From the NCBI GenBank assembly GCA_026120185.1, contig JANUWF010001468.1, positions 620,001 through 684,000 of the forward strand: a DNA stretch of 64,000 nt, read 5' to 3'. The notes beneath the pieces are model-generated. The model was not told where the DNA came from and searched no databases. It saw only the letters and a list, made by a program, of their open reading frames with translations. This document shows positions 1 through 10,863 of this stretch, piece after piece. The position numbers and the translations under genes are program-made. This DNA is from Voacanga thouarsii. Lineage: Eukaryota; Streptophyta; Magnoliopsida; Gentianales; Apocynaceae. Position 1 is the stretch's first letter. Every line of letters starts with the position of its first letter.

Positions 1-195
1 TGGTTACATCAAACCAGTGTGGGGTTTTGTCCTCTTTTCAGGAATAGCAATTGTGGAGCCACTGAAAGATGATGGTAGCAGTATGGGAACAGTTTATGAA
101 CTCGGTGGACCGGAGATTTTCACTGTGCATTATAGACATTCATTCTACAATGGCTATGTGCAATTACACGAACAAACTGAAAATGGATCATAAAA
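1..195 (+). pseudogene. NDUFA9-like (complex I 39-kDa subunit) exon fragment
   Basis: Seen: after a pyrimidine-rich stretch ending in TTTTCAG (splice-acceptor-like, near 34-40) a frame reads VEPLKDDGSSMGTVYELGG followed by PEIFTVH. A few bases later a stretch resembles the family's IREWPRYVKLP segment at the DNA level (about 135-168), but the bases between are missing and the frame is lost before a stop near 191. Family knowledge: plant NDUFA9 is an atypical short-chain dehydrogenase/reductase subunit of mitochondrial complex I and contains a KDDGSSMGK-YELGGP-TVHEL segment. Inference: this is a decayed exon rather than a working gene, because the reading frame breaks within the exon and no further exons are recognisable downstream. 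More of it may lie before base 1. Another SDR-related protein is possible but less likely. Confidence 0.55.
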
Positions 196-1199
196 TGAAT
201 TTGGAAATAAAGAAATATAAGCAAAGGATGTGAACGTATTAAAAGTATAGATTGGAAATACTCTGTAAAGGCCTGTGCAGAAATCTTCAACACAACCACA
301 TCAAGTCCACCTACAGCTGTTCACGAATCAATGAAGAACATCTAGGACTGGCATATCAATTTTACCAATGACCTTTAGATGAATGCCTGGTTCAATCATC
401 TTTTGTTCTTTTTATAGGGCAGATAAAAACTGAGAGAATAAATAGATGGCCCCACTTCACAACACTTCTTGGCCTATTATCCAGAAATGACTTTCATACT
501 TGAGGCAACATGCTATCATAAAGTTCGTTCCTTTTGTCTCAGATTCTCAAGCTCTATACACATGGAAATGCAGAAACATATTCTCTTATCTAGTCCTCAA
601 AGGAGGGGAAAACCCGATTGTTCAATACTTTTCCAGCAACACCCAGGAAGGCATGTACATTTTGCATGGAACCATAAGAAAAACTCTTTGACTGATACAT
701 CTGAAGCTCATATGGAGCTGCAAGTTATTGACTAGACCAGAATTTTTTGATCAATTATTTAATTATTGTAGGTAAAGTAAATAACCTCCTCATTGAGAAT
801 AAGGGCACAACAACAAACGTTTAGTTTTACCTCCAAGGACCTTGTCAAAATTCTGACATCAAGGAAGCCTCTTCCATCTGAAATAATAGTGGACAAACAA
901 AGTGTAAAAGCAAATTTGAACAGAAACTCAAAATCAAGTATTCACCAATTGGGCACAAAGAGATGGTCTCTACCTGTTGAATTTCCATCTATGTGAAACT
1001 TCTTCAAGAAATCCCCATCTCTTCCTTTCTCAATCACCATCAGATGTTGCAACTTCTCAAATAATCCAACACTGTAAATCTTGTAATGGCATTATGAAAA
1101 ATGAAGAAAAAAGAGGATAGAGAGAGAAGACAGGAGGAGAAAAAAGAAGAATTAACATGCAATTGGTGAAATGTAACTTTTTTGGCAACATCTTGTCCC
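196..1199. other. Unassigned AT-rich stretch
   Basis: Only short open frames (for example 469-735 and 793-996) with no family motif I recognise and no convincing splice structure. It may hold further remnants of the gene fragments on either side. I do not call a gene here. Confidence 0.3.
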
Positions 1200-1221
1200 A
1201 TTACTCACCATGATTCTCTAG

Positions 1222-1570
1222 GAAATGGGACATCTGGCACCAAATCCTTTGCGGACACAGCTTCAAAAGCTTCATGAAATTTATCTACCATGGTCCTTTG
1301 TTGGAAAACGGACTTTGGATTTAGCAAAATACCCTAAGCAAGAATTATTAACTAATAGCTGAACCGTCACAATGCCAACAAATTCTTTTGAAAAACTGCC
1401 TAAAGAGTATTCAACAAAGAGAAACCTCATCTTCACTTGATGATCCAACATCCAGTAAGCTATCCAATTTTTTGGGCTCAGTAACAGGAATGGGAAGCGA
1501 CATGCTCAGAGCTCGAGTTGGAAGCGGTATGTCTGCAAGTGCTATTGCTCGTTTTGCAAACAGATTTTGA
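1222..1570 (+). pseudogene. Unidentified gene fragment with C-terminal-like ORF
   Basis: A frame from about 1222 reads GHLAPNPLRTQLQKLHEIY, and a second frame (1388-1570) reads through LDDPTSSKLSNFLGSVTGMG and ends in SASAIARFANRF plus a stop. Composition and lack of low-complexity bias look like real coding sequence, probably two neighbouring exons or one exon with a frameshift. I do not recognise the family. No start codon context or promoter is evident, so this is most likely the decayed 3' end of a gene. Directly after it the sequence turns into TCTGAATT/AATTCAGA short repeats (1600-1710). Confidence 0.3.
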
Positions 1571-1599
1571 TCTCTTCTTAAATAAGAGAAGAACAGAAA

Positions 1600-1705
1600 T
1601 CTGAATTAATTTAATTCAGATAATTCTATCTTATCTGAATTCATTGAATTCATATAACTCTGATTAATTCTATTTTATCTGAATTCAGATAAATTCAGAT
1701 AACCT
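1600..1705. repeat. AATTCAGATAA / TTATCTGAATT short-repeat cluster
   Basis: The words CTGAATT and AATTCAGATAA recur at least six times in both orientations within about 100 bp, so the stretch can fold back on itself. It follows immediately after the unidentified coding fragment. Origin unknown. Confidence 0.5.
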
Positions 1706-1825
1706 AATATTAAAAAAAAAAACCCTTAAAATTTCTTCACCAATAAAAAAAACTCTTAAAAAAATTTAAAGGTGTCAGTGCATGAGAGTGTTAAGTGTCA
1801 TACCAGGAGGCTTCCGCAACTCATA

Positions 1826-1826
1826 T

Positions 1827-1849
<23 letters not shown>
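1826..1849. repeat. (TA)n microsatellite
   Basis: About 12 uninterrupted TA units, followed by further degenerate TA sequence. Confidence 0.9.
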
Positions 1850-1859
<10 letters not shown>

Positions 1860-2259
1860 TGTTCAAGATACATTACATCAGATCACTCTATATTTTCACA
1901 ATAGCTAATACATTTTTATCTTCTATTTTGGTGACTGTTAAATATTTATTAGGTTAATGTTATGAAATATGTGATTATTTGAATATTATCTAAATTTATT
2001 TAAAATTTTAACTAATTAAATAATTACATCAATTAATTTATAAGATATATATATTTATTCTTAATACATTGAATCTTAAGAACTTAACAACCCGCATGGG
2101 ACATCAAACTAATATTAATGATGCTCAAATTATTCAAAAATTTAATTTTACCTTCTAATTATCAAATGATTTTTATTTAATCTTAAACTATCAAATCATC
2201 TAAATACTACTATTTCATTAATTAATCAATAATTAACTATTATTATAAAATTTGGGTAG

Positions 2260-2626
2260 TGTTAGAATAAAATCTACACACTACACACTAAGAAGGTAGT
2301 ATTAGAATAAAATTTACACACTACACACTAAGAAAACCCTAACTATTCTTTACACAAGAATTTCTTCAAACTTCTCTCTTTCTTTTTCTCACAATTTTCT
2401 CACAATTCTTTTACAAAATGATGGTGTATTTCAAGCTTAGAGAATAACTCTATTTATAGAGCTCTTAATTAGTGGAATACATCATCTTCCACTAATCTTA
2501 ATTAGTGGTGTCTCCACTAAATGGTGGACATCCATAAAAATTTATAATTAGTGGAGCTTCCACTAATTCCCTAATAGTTCACATAAATCCATAATTAGTG
2601 GAACTTCCACTAATATATTCATAACA
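2260..2626 (-). mobile_element. Solo LTR nested in fold-back arm
   Basis: On the minus strand the segment begins TGTTATGAATATATTAG and ends TTTATTCTAACA (TG...CA), with a TATA box CTATAAATAGAG at about 2445-2460. It interrupts the left fold-back arm exactly where the right arm is continuous. Its minus-strand 3' end is tandemly duplicated (40-bp unit GGTAGTGTTAGAATAAAATC... at 2256-2335). A 5-bp target duplication is not visible, perhaps because of that duplication. No internal retroelement region is present. Confidence 0.45.
2470..2620. repeat. Serial AATTAGTGGA...TCCACTAAT hairpins
   Basis: Four successive short inverted repeats (arms ATTAGTGGA / TCCACTAAT) at about 2470-2497, 2500-2523, 2547-2570 and 2591-2615, with spacers of 2-12 bases. 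They lie upstream of the TATA box of the minus-strand LTR, where LTR enhancer repeats would be expected. Regulatory role is inference only. Confidence 0.55.
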
Positions 2627-3309
2627 ACTATTAATTTTTTATTTGTACAAAACATTTTTAAGAATATTTAGGCCTTTTTATTATTTATTAAAATATATTA
2701 TTTTTATATATTTATTACCCTTTTTTTATTATCTTTATTTCTTTCTTCTCATTTTCTTCTTCTTCTTCTTGGTCGTTGCCGACAACCGGCAGCAGTGAAT
2801 TGCCTTCGCCGGCCACGGCAAGCTAAGAAGAAATCTAAGTGCGAAACACACTAGAAATTTAAAATTGATTCTTTTTTTTTTTTCTTGTTTCCCTTCTTCC
2901 TTCTCTAATATTCTTCCTCCAGCCTCTGTTGTTCATCCCTCACATTAGATTCCCTCGTCACTCCCCTATTCCTTGAACAATAATATTTGGAGGAGAGGAG
3001 TAAAGAGGGAGGGGATTTGAGCAGACAATTAAAGAAAAAACGTTAGAATTTGGAGGAACTTTGTGAATCAAATAAGTTAATGCTACTGAATACTGGTGGC
3101 TGAGAAATGGCTTTGATGAAAGTTCTGAATTTGCCTCTCCTTTCTTGGCACCTTTTGGTAGGAACAGTTGAAGAAGACAGGTGCTTTGTGGGTGTGGATC
3201 AAGCATATTATTCTGCTTACCCACTGCATATGTCCATTCATCAATGGAAGAATAAACCACTAGGGACACAAATATTTAGTCAAAGTAACATTTTCTTTCA
3301 TTTTAAAGG

Positions 3310-3792
3310 AAGAGAGGAGTAGGGAGGGATTTTAATGTGAGGATGAACAACGGAGGCCAAAGGAAGAATAGAAACGGGAAAAGGGAGAGAAGAAGAAGAG
3401 AGGAATCAATTGCATATTTTTAGTATGTTTGACCTTTTGATTTCTTCATGATTTGCCATGGCTAGCAAAGGGAATTCGCTGCTGCAAGTCGTCGGCAATG
3501 ACAAAGAATAAGAAGACAGGAAGAAAAGGAGAAAAAAGAAAAAGGGGGAAAAAAGAAATAAATATTTTTAAAAAATAAAAATAATATATTTAATAAGTAA
3601 TGTAAAACAACCCTAATATCCATAAAATGTTATATGTAGGCCACGTGATTGATGAAATTTATAGTTGATTGTTGGTCGATTAAGGTAGGATAAAAGATTT
3701 AACAATTTAAGAATAAATATGAATTATTTAATAGTTGAATGATAAAAATTAAAATTTTAAATAGTTTAAGGGTTATCATATTTTTTGCCCCA
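3310..3792 (-). repeat. Right inverted arm
   Basis: Reverse-complement partner of the left arm, ending in ATATTTTTTGCCCC. Purine-rich on the plus strand (GAAGAAGAAGAG, AGAAAAAGGGGG), mirroring the CTTCTTCTTC tract of the left arm. Confidence 0.6.
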
Positions 3793-3908
3793 GAATCAGG
3801 AGAAAGTTAAGAAACTCATAAAGGCTTAGTTACCATGGCTACGACATCGTGCTTCCTAGTTGCTTTGGCTTTGTAGGCAGTGAATATCGGTACACAGAAG
3901 GCGGTGGA

Positions 3909-4297
3909 TGTTGAAATTAAGCATCAAAGGCTCAAAGGTAAGCAGCAGACACTGAAGGATGCTACCAAGTCAGCTGCTACAGATGTTGTTTCCAGGTCAT
4001 ATGTCAAGTCAAAAGTCACATCACAAGCTACATCAACAGAATTCTGTTTTGATCCCGGTTGAAGCATTTTTTTGGCACCAAAGCACAACATTTAAAAGTT
4101 GTTAACAGTTGTTAATTATTTTGTTAGATGTATTTCAAATTTCATTAGGTTTAGTTGATAGTTTAATTGAGATCCAGATTCAGATGTATATATCTATGAC
4201 ATTGATGTACTGATTCTTTTTTAATGAGAAATATGAAGCCTTATGTTCATTGCCAGTTTCTTTGATCTTGCTTTTTTCTGCATTGCTGTTTTCTTCA
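3909..4297 (+). repeat. Copia-1 5' LTR
   Basis: 389 bp, begins TGTTGAAATTAAG and ends TTCTTCA just before the primer-binding site. The first 168 bp match the 3' LTR at 8976-9143. Confidence 0.88.
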
Positions 4298-4310
4298 TGG
4301 TATCAGAGCG
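4298..4310 (+). other. Copia-1 primer-binding site
   Basis: TGGTATCAGAGCG, complementary to the 3' end of plant initiator tRNA-Met and typical of copia elements. It starts immediately after the 5' LTR. Confidence 0.85.
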
Positions 4311-4629
4311 TTCAAATGCTTGAGCTGCTCATACTTTGTTGAAGATGAAAACTGGATTCAGAATCTCCTTTTCTCTATATGCATTTCTTTTGTTTCTACG
4401 AGGTAATTCTAAAAATCAAAATATCCGATTGTCTACATGCTTTCTGGAGGAATTGATGTTTGAACATTTTGATCAAGTTGATATTTGATTTTTCTGGTAA
4501 ATTGCATTGGTGATTTACATTTTCTGGTTGTTGAAGCTATGGATGTTTGAATTTTCTGGTCAATCGATCAGTGTCTTATACTTTCTGGTTGTTGAAGCTA
4601 TGAAGATTGTGCATCCTGTTTAAGCATTT

Positions 4630-5640
4630 ATGGCTAATCAGGAATTTGCAGTATCAAGTCCATTTTATATGCATCCGAATGAAAATCCATCCTTGATTTT
4701 GGTTCAACCATCTTTGAATGAAAGGAATTATCATCAATGGTGTAGAGCTATGCGGATGGCTTTAATCTCTAAGAACAAATTAGGCTTTGTTAATGGTAGC
4801 ATCAAAGCACCAATTCAAACTCATACCTCATATGCAGCCTAGGAACAATGTAATAACATGGTCCTGTCATGGATTCTGAATTCAATATCATCATCTATAA
4901 CTCAAAGTGTGATTTGGATGGACAATGCTTATGATGTTTGGACTGATCTTTGTGAAAGATTTTCTCAAGGTGATTCATTTAGAATTTCAGACCTTCAAGA
5001 AGACATTTATAACTTGAAACAAGGTTCACTAACTGTCAATGAGTATTACACAAATCTAAAGACCTTGTGGGAGGAATTGTTGAACTTAAGGCCTCTTCCT
5101 ATTTGTCACTGTGATGCCAATGTCCAGCATTGCCTGAGGTCAAGACAAATAATGATGCTGACTTTGTTATCCAATTTATAAAAGGATTGAAGGAAGAGTT
5201 TGCTGGGATAAAGTCTCAGATTCTACTGACAAAACCATTTCCAACTATAAATCAGGCTTTCTCTATGGTATCTACTCATGAAAGGTCCCTTAATTACCAT
5301 TCTGCACATGGTGATAGTTCAGCTTCTGCAAATCCTCAAGTATTTTCTGTAAGGAACAATGTGATTGATTCATCTACACAATTTGGACATGTTCCCAAAC
5401 ATGAGCTCATATCAAATGTAGTTGGAAATGCTAATGGAAAAAGTGCTCAGAATGCTGGATACCAAAGTTTTAGAAAAGGGAACAATATGAATAAAAGGTT
5501 GCAATGTACCTTTTGTGGAATGCAGGGACATACAATAGATAGATGTTATAAGAAGCATGGATTTCTAGCAAGTTACAGAAACAAAAATAGGAATATGGGG
5601 AATCAGAGTTTCATGCCACAGGCTAATGCTGCTATTGACA
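4630..5640 (+). pseudogene. Copia-1 gag
   Basis: Starts MANQEFAVSSPFYMHPNENP, which contains the copia gag N-terminal motif (YxHPxENPSLxLV). A TAG stops it near 4840. The frame resumes at 4858 (VLSWILNSIS, UBN2-type gag helices) and shifts near 5130-5180. The CCHC zinc knuckle CTFCGMQGHTIDRCYKKH at about 5502-5555 is intact. It would form the virus-like particle and bind the element's RNA, but the stop and frameshift prevent a full product. Confidence 0.85.
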
Positions 5641-5894
5641 GCAATGTTTTTCAGCATGTCTCTATTGGAATGAACTCAGTATCAAGTTGCTCAACCACTT
5701 CACTGGATTCTCAGACCTCACAATATGTTACTCAAGAACAACATCAACAATTGTTGAAATTGGTTCAATCACAACTTGCTCCATCTTCCAAGATTACTGT
5801 TGTTTCTGATCATGGACATTCAATCAACCAAGCTACTTTGCAACCAAATTTCTCAAATCCATCTTGTCCAGTTCAAAATACAGGTACATACTCT

Positions 5895-7184
5895 TCAGTT
5901 TGGATTTTGGATTCAGGGGCAATAGATCATATTTGCTCCTGTTTAGATTCTTTCACTGATTATCATTCTGCACAAAATGTGTCCATAAAATTACCAACTG
6001 GAGATATAGTTTATGTTTCACACATAGGCACAATACAATTGAGTTCTTCTCTGGTTTTGGATCAAGTCCTATTCATTCCTAAATTCTCTTTCAATCTGAT
6101 ATCTGTTAGTAGACTTCTTCAGCAACTAAAATGTGTTATAACCTTCAGAAATAATTCTTGTTTCATTCAGGATCCATATCATGGCCGGATGATTGGATCG
6201 GCTAGTCTATCTAAAGGCCTTTTTCATCTTGATCCACACCTGCCTACATCTCTTGTGAATTCAATCTATAATATCACCAGTGGTGAATTCTATAATAAGA
6301 CATTGTTATGGCATTTTAGGCTAGGTCATTTGTCTACAAAACAGTTAGCTGAAGTGAAAAAGATTGATCCCTCTATTGTTCTACCTGTTGTTGATACTTT
6401 TTGTCCAATTTGTCCATTGGCAAAGCAACACAAATCTCCCTTTTCTTTACATCAAGGCACTGTAGAATCTGTCTTTGATTTGATTCATATGGATATTTTG
6501 GGACCCTTTAACACTAATACTATTCATGGTCACAAATATTTTTTTGCTATAGTTGATGATTTTAGCAGATTTACATGGGTGTTTTTGTTGAAACAAAAAT
6601 CTGAAGTTAGACATTTGATTCAACATTTTATTGCTTATGTTAATACTCAATTTCATAAGAAGGTTAAAACCTTAAGATCTGATAATGGTCTTGAATTTCA
6701 ACTTGCTGATTTTTATCATTCATGTGGCATTATTCATCAAATATCATGTCCCTATACCCCTGAACAGAATGGAATTGTAGAAAGAAAATACCAACACATT
6801 CTTAATATTGCTAGAGCACTTAGGTTTCAATCTCAAATACCTCTTACCTATTGGGGTTATTGTGTTCAACATGTTGTACACCTTATAAGTCTTACTCCTA
6901 CTCCTGTGTTAAATCAACAAACTCCATTTGAAAAACTGAATTACAAGTCTCCAGATTATAGCAGTCTTAAGGTTTTTGGTAGTTTAGCCTATGCTTGTGT
7001 CCAATTGCCACACAAAAGTAAATTTGATTCTAGAAGCAAACCATGTGTTTTTCTTGATTATTCCTCCACCACAAAAGATTTTCTGTTACTAGATTTCTCT
7101 TCTAGAGAGATCTTTCTGTCCAAAAATGTACATTTCATAGAATTCTACTTCCCATTTGCTCATCAACCTACTTCATCTAGTTAA
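5895..7184 (+). pseudogene. Copia-1 protease and integrase
   Basis: The aspartic protease site reads WILDSGAIDH (5901 onward; family D-S-G-A is present). The gag-pre-integrase motif LLWHFRLGHLS is at about 6304. The zinc-binding H-H-C-C and integrase core follow, with LIHMDILGPF, LRSDNGLEF and EQNGIVERK supplying the D, D and E catalytic positions. The frame is open for 684 codons from 5130 to a TAA/TAG near 7182, the longest intact stretch of this element. The integrase C-terminal region (VFGSLAYACV, KSKFDSRSKPCVFLDY) is also present. Confidence 0.88.
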
Positions 7185-7186
7185 CT

Positions 7187-8640
7187 TTGAGTAAACCTGT
7201 GTTGCCATTACCTTATGCTACATCTGTTCAAATGCCTCACATTTCTTATCAACAAGACTCATATTTACCTTGCACCTCTAATTCTGAAGTTCCTCTTAGA
7301 AGATCCACTAGAACTATCATTACACCTACTCATTTTTCTGATTATGTTTGTTCTAAAGTACACAAAATCACCACACCATATTCTATTCCTTCTTCTATTG
7401 CATCCTCAACTTTTCTATGCAATGTTAACAAACATTTTGAACCTAAACATTACTTTGAGGCTGTGAAATTCAAAAAATGGTGTCAAGCAATGAGATCTGA
7501 GATTACTGCTTTAGAGGAAAACAAAACATGGCACTTAGTTCCTTTACCTTCTGGGAAGCAAACTGTTGGTTGTAAATGGGTGTATCGAATCAAATATAAG
7601 GCTGATAGATCAATTGATAGGTATAAGGCAAGACTTGTTGCCAAATGCTACACACAATAAGAGGGAATTGATTTTCTGGACACATTTTCTCCAGTGGTGA
7701 AGATTACAACTATTAGGTTGATGTTGGCTCTTGCTGCAAAATCTAAATGGTATATTCATCAATTAGATGTGAATAATGCTTTTCTATAGGGTGACTTGCT
7801 TGAAGAAGTCTATATGGACTTGTCTCCAAGATTTGTTACTGCAGATAGCTCTTTGGTTTGCAAACTTGACAAATCACTATGTAGTCTAAAACAGACTAGT
7901 AGGCAATGGAATGCTAAACTTACTGCCTACTTGATATCACTTGGTTTTTGTCAGTCAAAAGTGACTATAGTCTATTTTTTAAGAGGACCACTGACTTGTT
8001 TATTGCTGTCTTAGTGTATGTTGATGATATTCTTGTTTTGAGCCCTCATTTTGATGCTATTATTGAAGTCAAAAATCAGTTGCATCATCAGTTTCAAATC
8101 AAAGATCTGGGAGATCTTCACTACTTTCTTAGTTTTGAAATCTATAGAGATTCAAATGGTATTGTTTTATCTCAGCAGAAATATATTTTGGATATGCTTC
8201 AAACACATGGATACATTGGATGTAAACCAGTGTCTACCCCTTTAGATAGTATGGTCAAACTGGCTGGTGGAGATTCAAAATTGTTTTCTAATGTTTCACT
8301 TTATAGAAGTCTAGTTGGAAAATTGTTATACTTGACTAATAGCCGTCCAGATATTGCTTTTGCAATCCAACAGTTCAGTCAATTTCTTACAGCTCCAACA
8401 GTCTTTCATATGCAAGCTGTTTATAGACTTCTTAGATATCTAAAGGGTACTATTGATTTTGGATTACATTTTCCAGTTGATAATTCCTTTGCCTTGCAAG
8501 TTTATGCTGAATCAGATTGGGCTAGATGTATGGATTCTCGAAGATCCATTACTGGTTATTGCATTTATTTTGGCTCTGCTCTTGTGTCCTGGAAATCCAA
8601 GAAGCAATCAGTAGTTGCTAGAAGTTCTATTGAGGCATAA
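7187..8640 (+). pseudogene. Copia-1 reverse transcriptase
   Basis: RT_2-type motifs in order: KWCQAMRSEITALEENKTW (7470s), GCKWVYRIKYKADRSIDRYK, a TAA near 7658, the [25 protein letters not shown] motif (TAG near 7787), KSLCSLKQTSRQW, then after a frameshift VYVDDILVLSP with the catalytic YVDD (about 8016). Stops and frameshifts inside the palm make it inactive. Confidence 0.88.
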
Positions 8641-8963
8641 TATAGAGCTTTAGCTCAATCTGTTTGTGAACTGCAGTGGCTTATCCATTTCTTTCATGAA
8701 CTTGGTTTTGCTTGTGCTTTGCCTGTTCCTTTGTTCTATGACAATAGAAGTGCCATATACTTGGTTGAAAACCCTGTGTTTCATGAAAGGACTAAACACA
8801 TAGAGCTAGATTGTCATTTTGTTCGAGATCAATACCAAACTGGTTGCATTAAGCCATTACCAATATCATCTGCTCAGCAATTAGCTAACATCTTTACAAA
8901 GGCATTGGCTCCAGATCCTTTTTCTCTTCTACTATCCCATTTAGGAGTTCTTTCTGCATCCAG
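8641..8963 (+). pseudogene. Copia-1 RNase H
   Basis: Follows VSWKSKKQSVVARSSIEA and a TAA at 8638-8640 (family reads AEAEYRA, so GAA to TAA). Continues YRALAQSVCELQW, FYDNRSAIYLVENPVFHERT and KHIELDCHFVRDQ, the usual copia RNase H tail, ending before the polypurine tract. Confidence 0.85.
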
Positions 8964-8975
8964 CTTGAGGGGGGT

Positions 8976-9143
8976 TATTGAAATTAAGCAGCAGAGGCTC
9001 AAAGGTAAGCAGTAGACACTGAAGGATGCTGCCAAGTCAGCTAATGCGGATGTTATTTCTAGGTCATATGCCAAGTCAGAAGCCACATCACAAGCTACAT
9101 CAACAGAATTCTGTTTTGATCCCGGCTGAAGCATTTTCTTGGC
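8976..9143 (+). repeat. Copia-1 3' LTR, truncated
   Basis: Starts TATTGAAATTAAG (first dinucleotide TA instead of TG) after the polypurine tract. Similarity to the 5' LTR stops at TTGGC (9143). The last ~220 bp, including the RNA end region, are missing, yet the GTGGA target duplication follows directly. Confidence 0.8.
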
Positions 9144-10863
9144 GGTGGATGTGGAGGATGAAGAAAAGGGTGATGGATTTTGGACTGTTCAAAGAAAACC
9201 AAAATAGGTTTTGCTGGATTTGCAGGTTTTGCCAATAGAGGGCCGATGGATTATGAGGAGAAGATGATGATCCGCTCGAGGCTGCTAACCACCAAGAACA
9301 ATGAACAAAAGTCGATTCAAGAAGAGTTTACACGTTTTGATGTCTTGGATTACATATATGATATCAAAAAACAGGTGTGAAATTTGCACTTTAGTCCTTA
9401 GAAAACAAAGGCATATGCTCATTTTCTTTTGCATTTCAATTTATTTATTTATTTTTCCATCTTCACCATCTATCAACCTTATTTCATATCTACAATAATA
9501 ATTCCCATTAAATCGGGAAACTATATATTATTAGGAATATATTTTCAGGTTGTCTTACCTATTATACAAATATTTCCTTCAAAAAAAACATACGATTAAT
9601 GATTTATATTTTTTAGAATTTGCTACGTGGCAAGGCAAGATTTTTGAGCATTTGTTACAATGTATTCTTTACTAATTTTAATGTGATTCTTTACCTAGTA
9701 TTTCTCATTATTTGATATCTCATAAGAGATAAATTTATATGAGGAATATTTTCGTTGTTAGTGCTTATCATAAAATCATTTTTCCTCAAAAGCCCTAGCC
9801 ATTAATTCCTTTTAATTTTTTGGTGTTTGAAATGAGACTAATGCAAAATGATTGAACATAACTACGTTAGCTTATTTTAATCTTCATGACAAAGTGACAT
9901 ATTTAAGTGTTTGTTATAAAATATTCTTTACAAAATCTAACATAGTTGTCTAAATTGTATCTCTTATTGTTTTATTTGCATCAAAAAGATATAAAAGTAG
10001 GAGTAGTTTTGGTCTTGTCGCGTGTCAAAAAATCCTTTTCCATCAAAATTAAAAGGTCATTAATTCATTCTAACCTTTTAGTGTTTGCAGTGGGACTGAA
10101 GAAAATGTTTTAACATAATTAGATTGACTTATTTTAATTTTAATGATAAATGACTTGTCGAAATATAAAGTTGTTGCGTGGATCATATTTCTTTTTGTTT
10201 TGCTTCATAAGGGATGAAAAAGTTTGTTCATTGGACTTATATACAACAACAATAACACACTAAAATTAAAGTTTAGTACAAATTTAGTACATTTAGTAAT
10301 GCTAGTATTTTTGGATATTTATTGGGGGTCGAGGTAAGAGGTTATCGTACATTATTACTCACTTGATCTTCCATTACAAGCATATTTCTAAATTTAAAAT
10401 AGTTGTGTTTTTTATATTTTTCGTTCTTTAATTTATTTCATATAAGGATGAATGTATATCCGAAATATTTTTTGCTTTGCCACTTACCCCCAAAGGAATT
10501 GGCGATTAATTCCTTTCCAAATTTCTGTGTTTTTGTTGTGAACGAGGCAAAATCTATAGCATAGCAGAGATTTACTTCTTTTTTTATTCTTCATGTTCCA
10601 TATATTATATTTCTCTTCATTTTGTCACACAAGAAATGAAAATGTTTTTGTTTACCAAAATTTGTACAATAACAAAAATACATTAACAGTGAATTAGTGA
10701 GACTTCAATCCTTCCAATTCATAGGCATATACTCTTTTTTCGCATTTGAAAAAAACCATTTTTTTTTTCATCTTCAATATCTAACAAACTAATTTCATAT
10801 CTATAATTTCTAACTTGTTAATCTACAACATGAGCAGGGAAGGTTTGGGTTGTGACAACCATC

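Larger units (their letters stand above)
2098..2970 (+). repeat. Left inverted arm (interrupted by solo LTR)
   Basis: Arm of the fold-back element. Removing 2260-2626 restores continuity with the reverse complement of the right arm. A homologous solo arm is at about 10864-11080. Confidence 0.6.
2098..3792. mobile_element. Long-TIR fold-back / Mutator-like element
   Basis: Seen: 2098-2970 (minus a nested LTR at 2260-2626) is an inverted, diverged copy of about 3310-3792. Matching landmarks include GCCGACAACCGGCAGCAG on the left against the reverse complement GCCGACGACTTGCAGCAG on the right, and TTGTTCATCCCTCACATTA against TTGTTCATCCTCACATTA. The outer ends resemble GGGRCAAAAAATAT. The unique centre (about 2970-3310) holds small ORFs on both strands (3107-3322 +, 2958-3269 -) with no recognised domain. 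Family knowledge: arms this long relative to the core are typical of fold-back elements and Mutator-like MITEs. No transposase is present, so it would be non-autonomous. A 9-bp target duplication is not evident. Confidence 0.6.
3909..9143 (+). mobile_element. Copia-1: Ty1/copia LTR retrotransposon, defective
   Basis: Order along the plus strand: 5' LTR 3909-4297, primer-binding site TGGTATCAGAGC at 4298, gag, protease, integrase, reverse transcriptase, RNase H, polypurine tract GAGGGGGG at about 8968-8974, truncated 3' LTR 8976-9143. Target duplication GTGGA at 3904-3908 and 9145-9149. Integrase lies before RT, as in Ty1/copia. Gag-pol is broken by at least four stops (TAG near 4840, TAA near 7658, TAG near 7787, TAA near 8638) and frameshifts near 5130-5180, 7184 and 7950-8014. 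It therefore cannot make its own proteins. Copia-1 sits inside a host ORF. Confidence 0.93.
3835..9380 (+). pseudogene. Unidentified host coding sequence split by Copia-1
   Basis: Left part (3835-3908): an ATG in good context reads MATTSCFLVALAL, a TAG, then AVNIGTQKAVD. Right part (9145-9380): VDVEDEEKGDGFWTVQRKPK, then a one-base frameshift near 9205 into GFAGFAGFANRGPMDYEEK and continuing to DVLDYIYDIKKQ followed by GTGTGA, which could be a splice donor. The frames join across the insertion because the shared bases GGCGGTGGATGT occur on both sides. The hydrophobic N-terminus might be a signal or transit segment. I do not recognise the family. The in-frame TAG (likely CAG to TAG), the frameshift and the 5.2-kb insertion all argue that it is dead. 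Confidence 0.5.

Noticed and set aside
3880..4062. 60-aa ORF running from the host sequence into the Copia-1 5' LTR
   Set aside because: It is a chance fusion of the split host frame with LTR sequence; the same LTR bases recur at 8976-9143.
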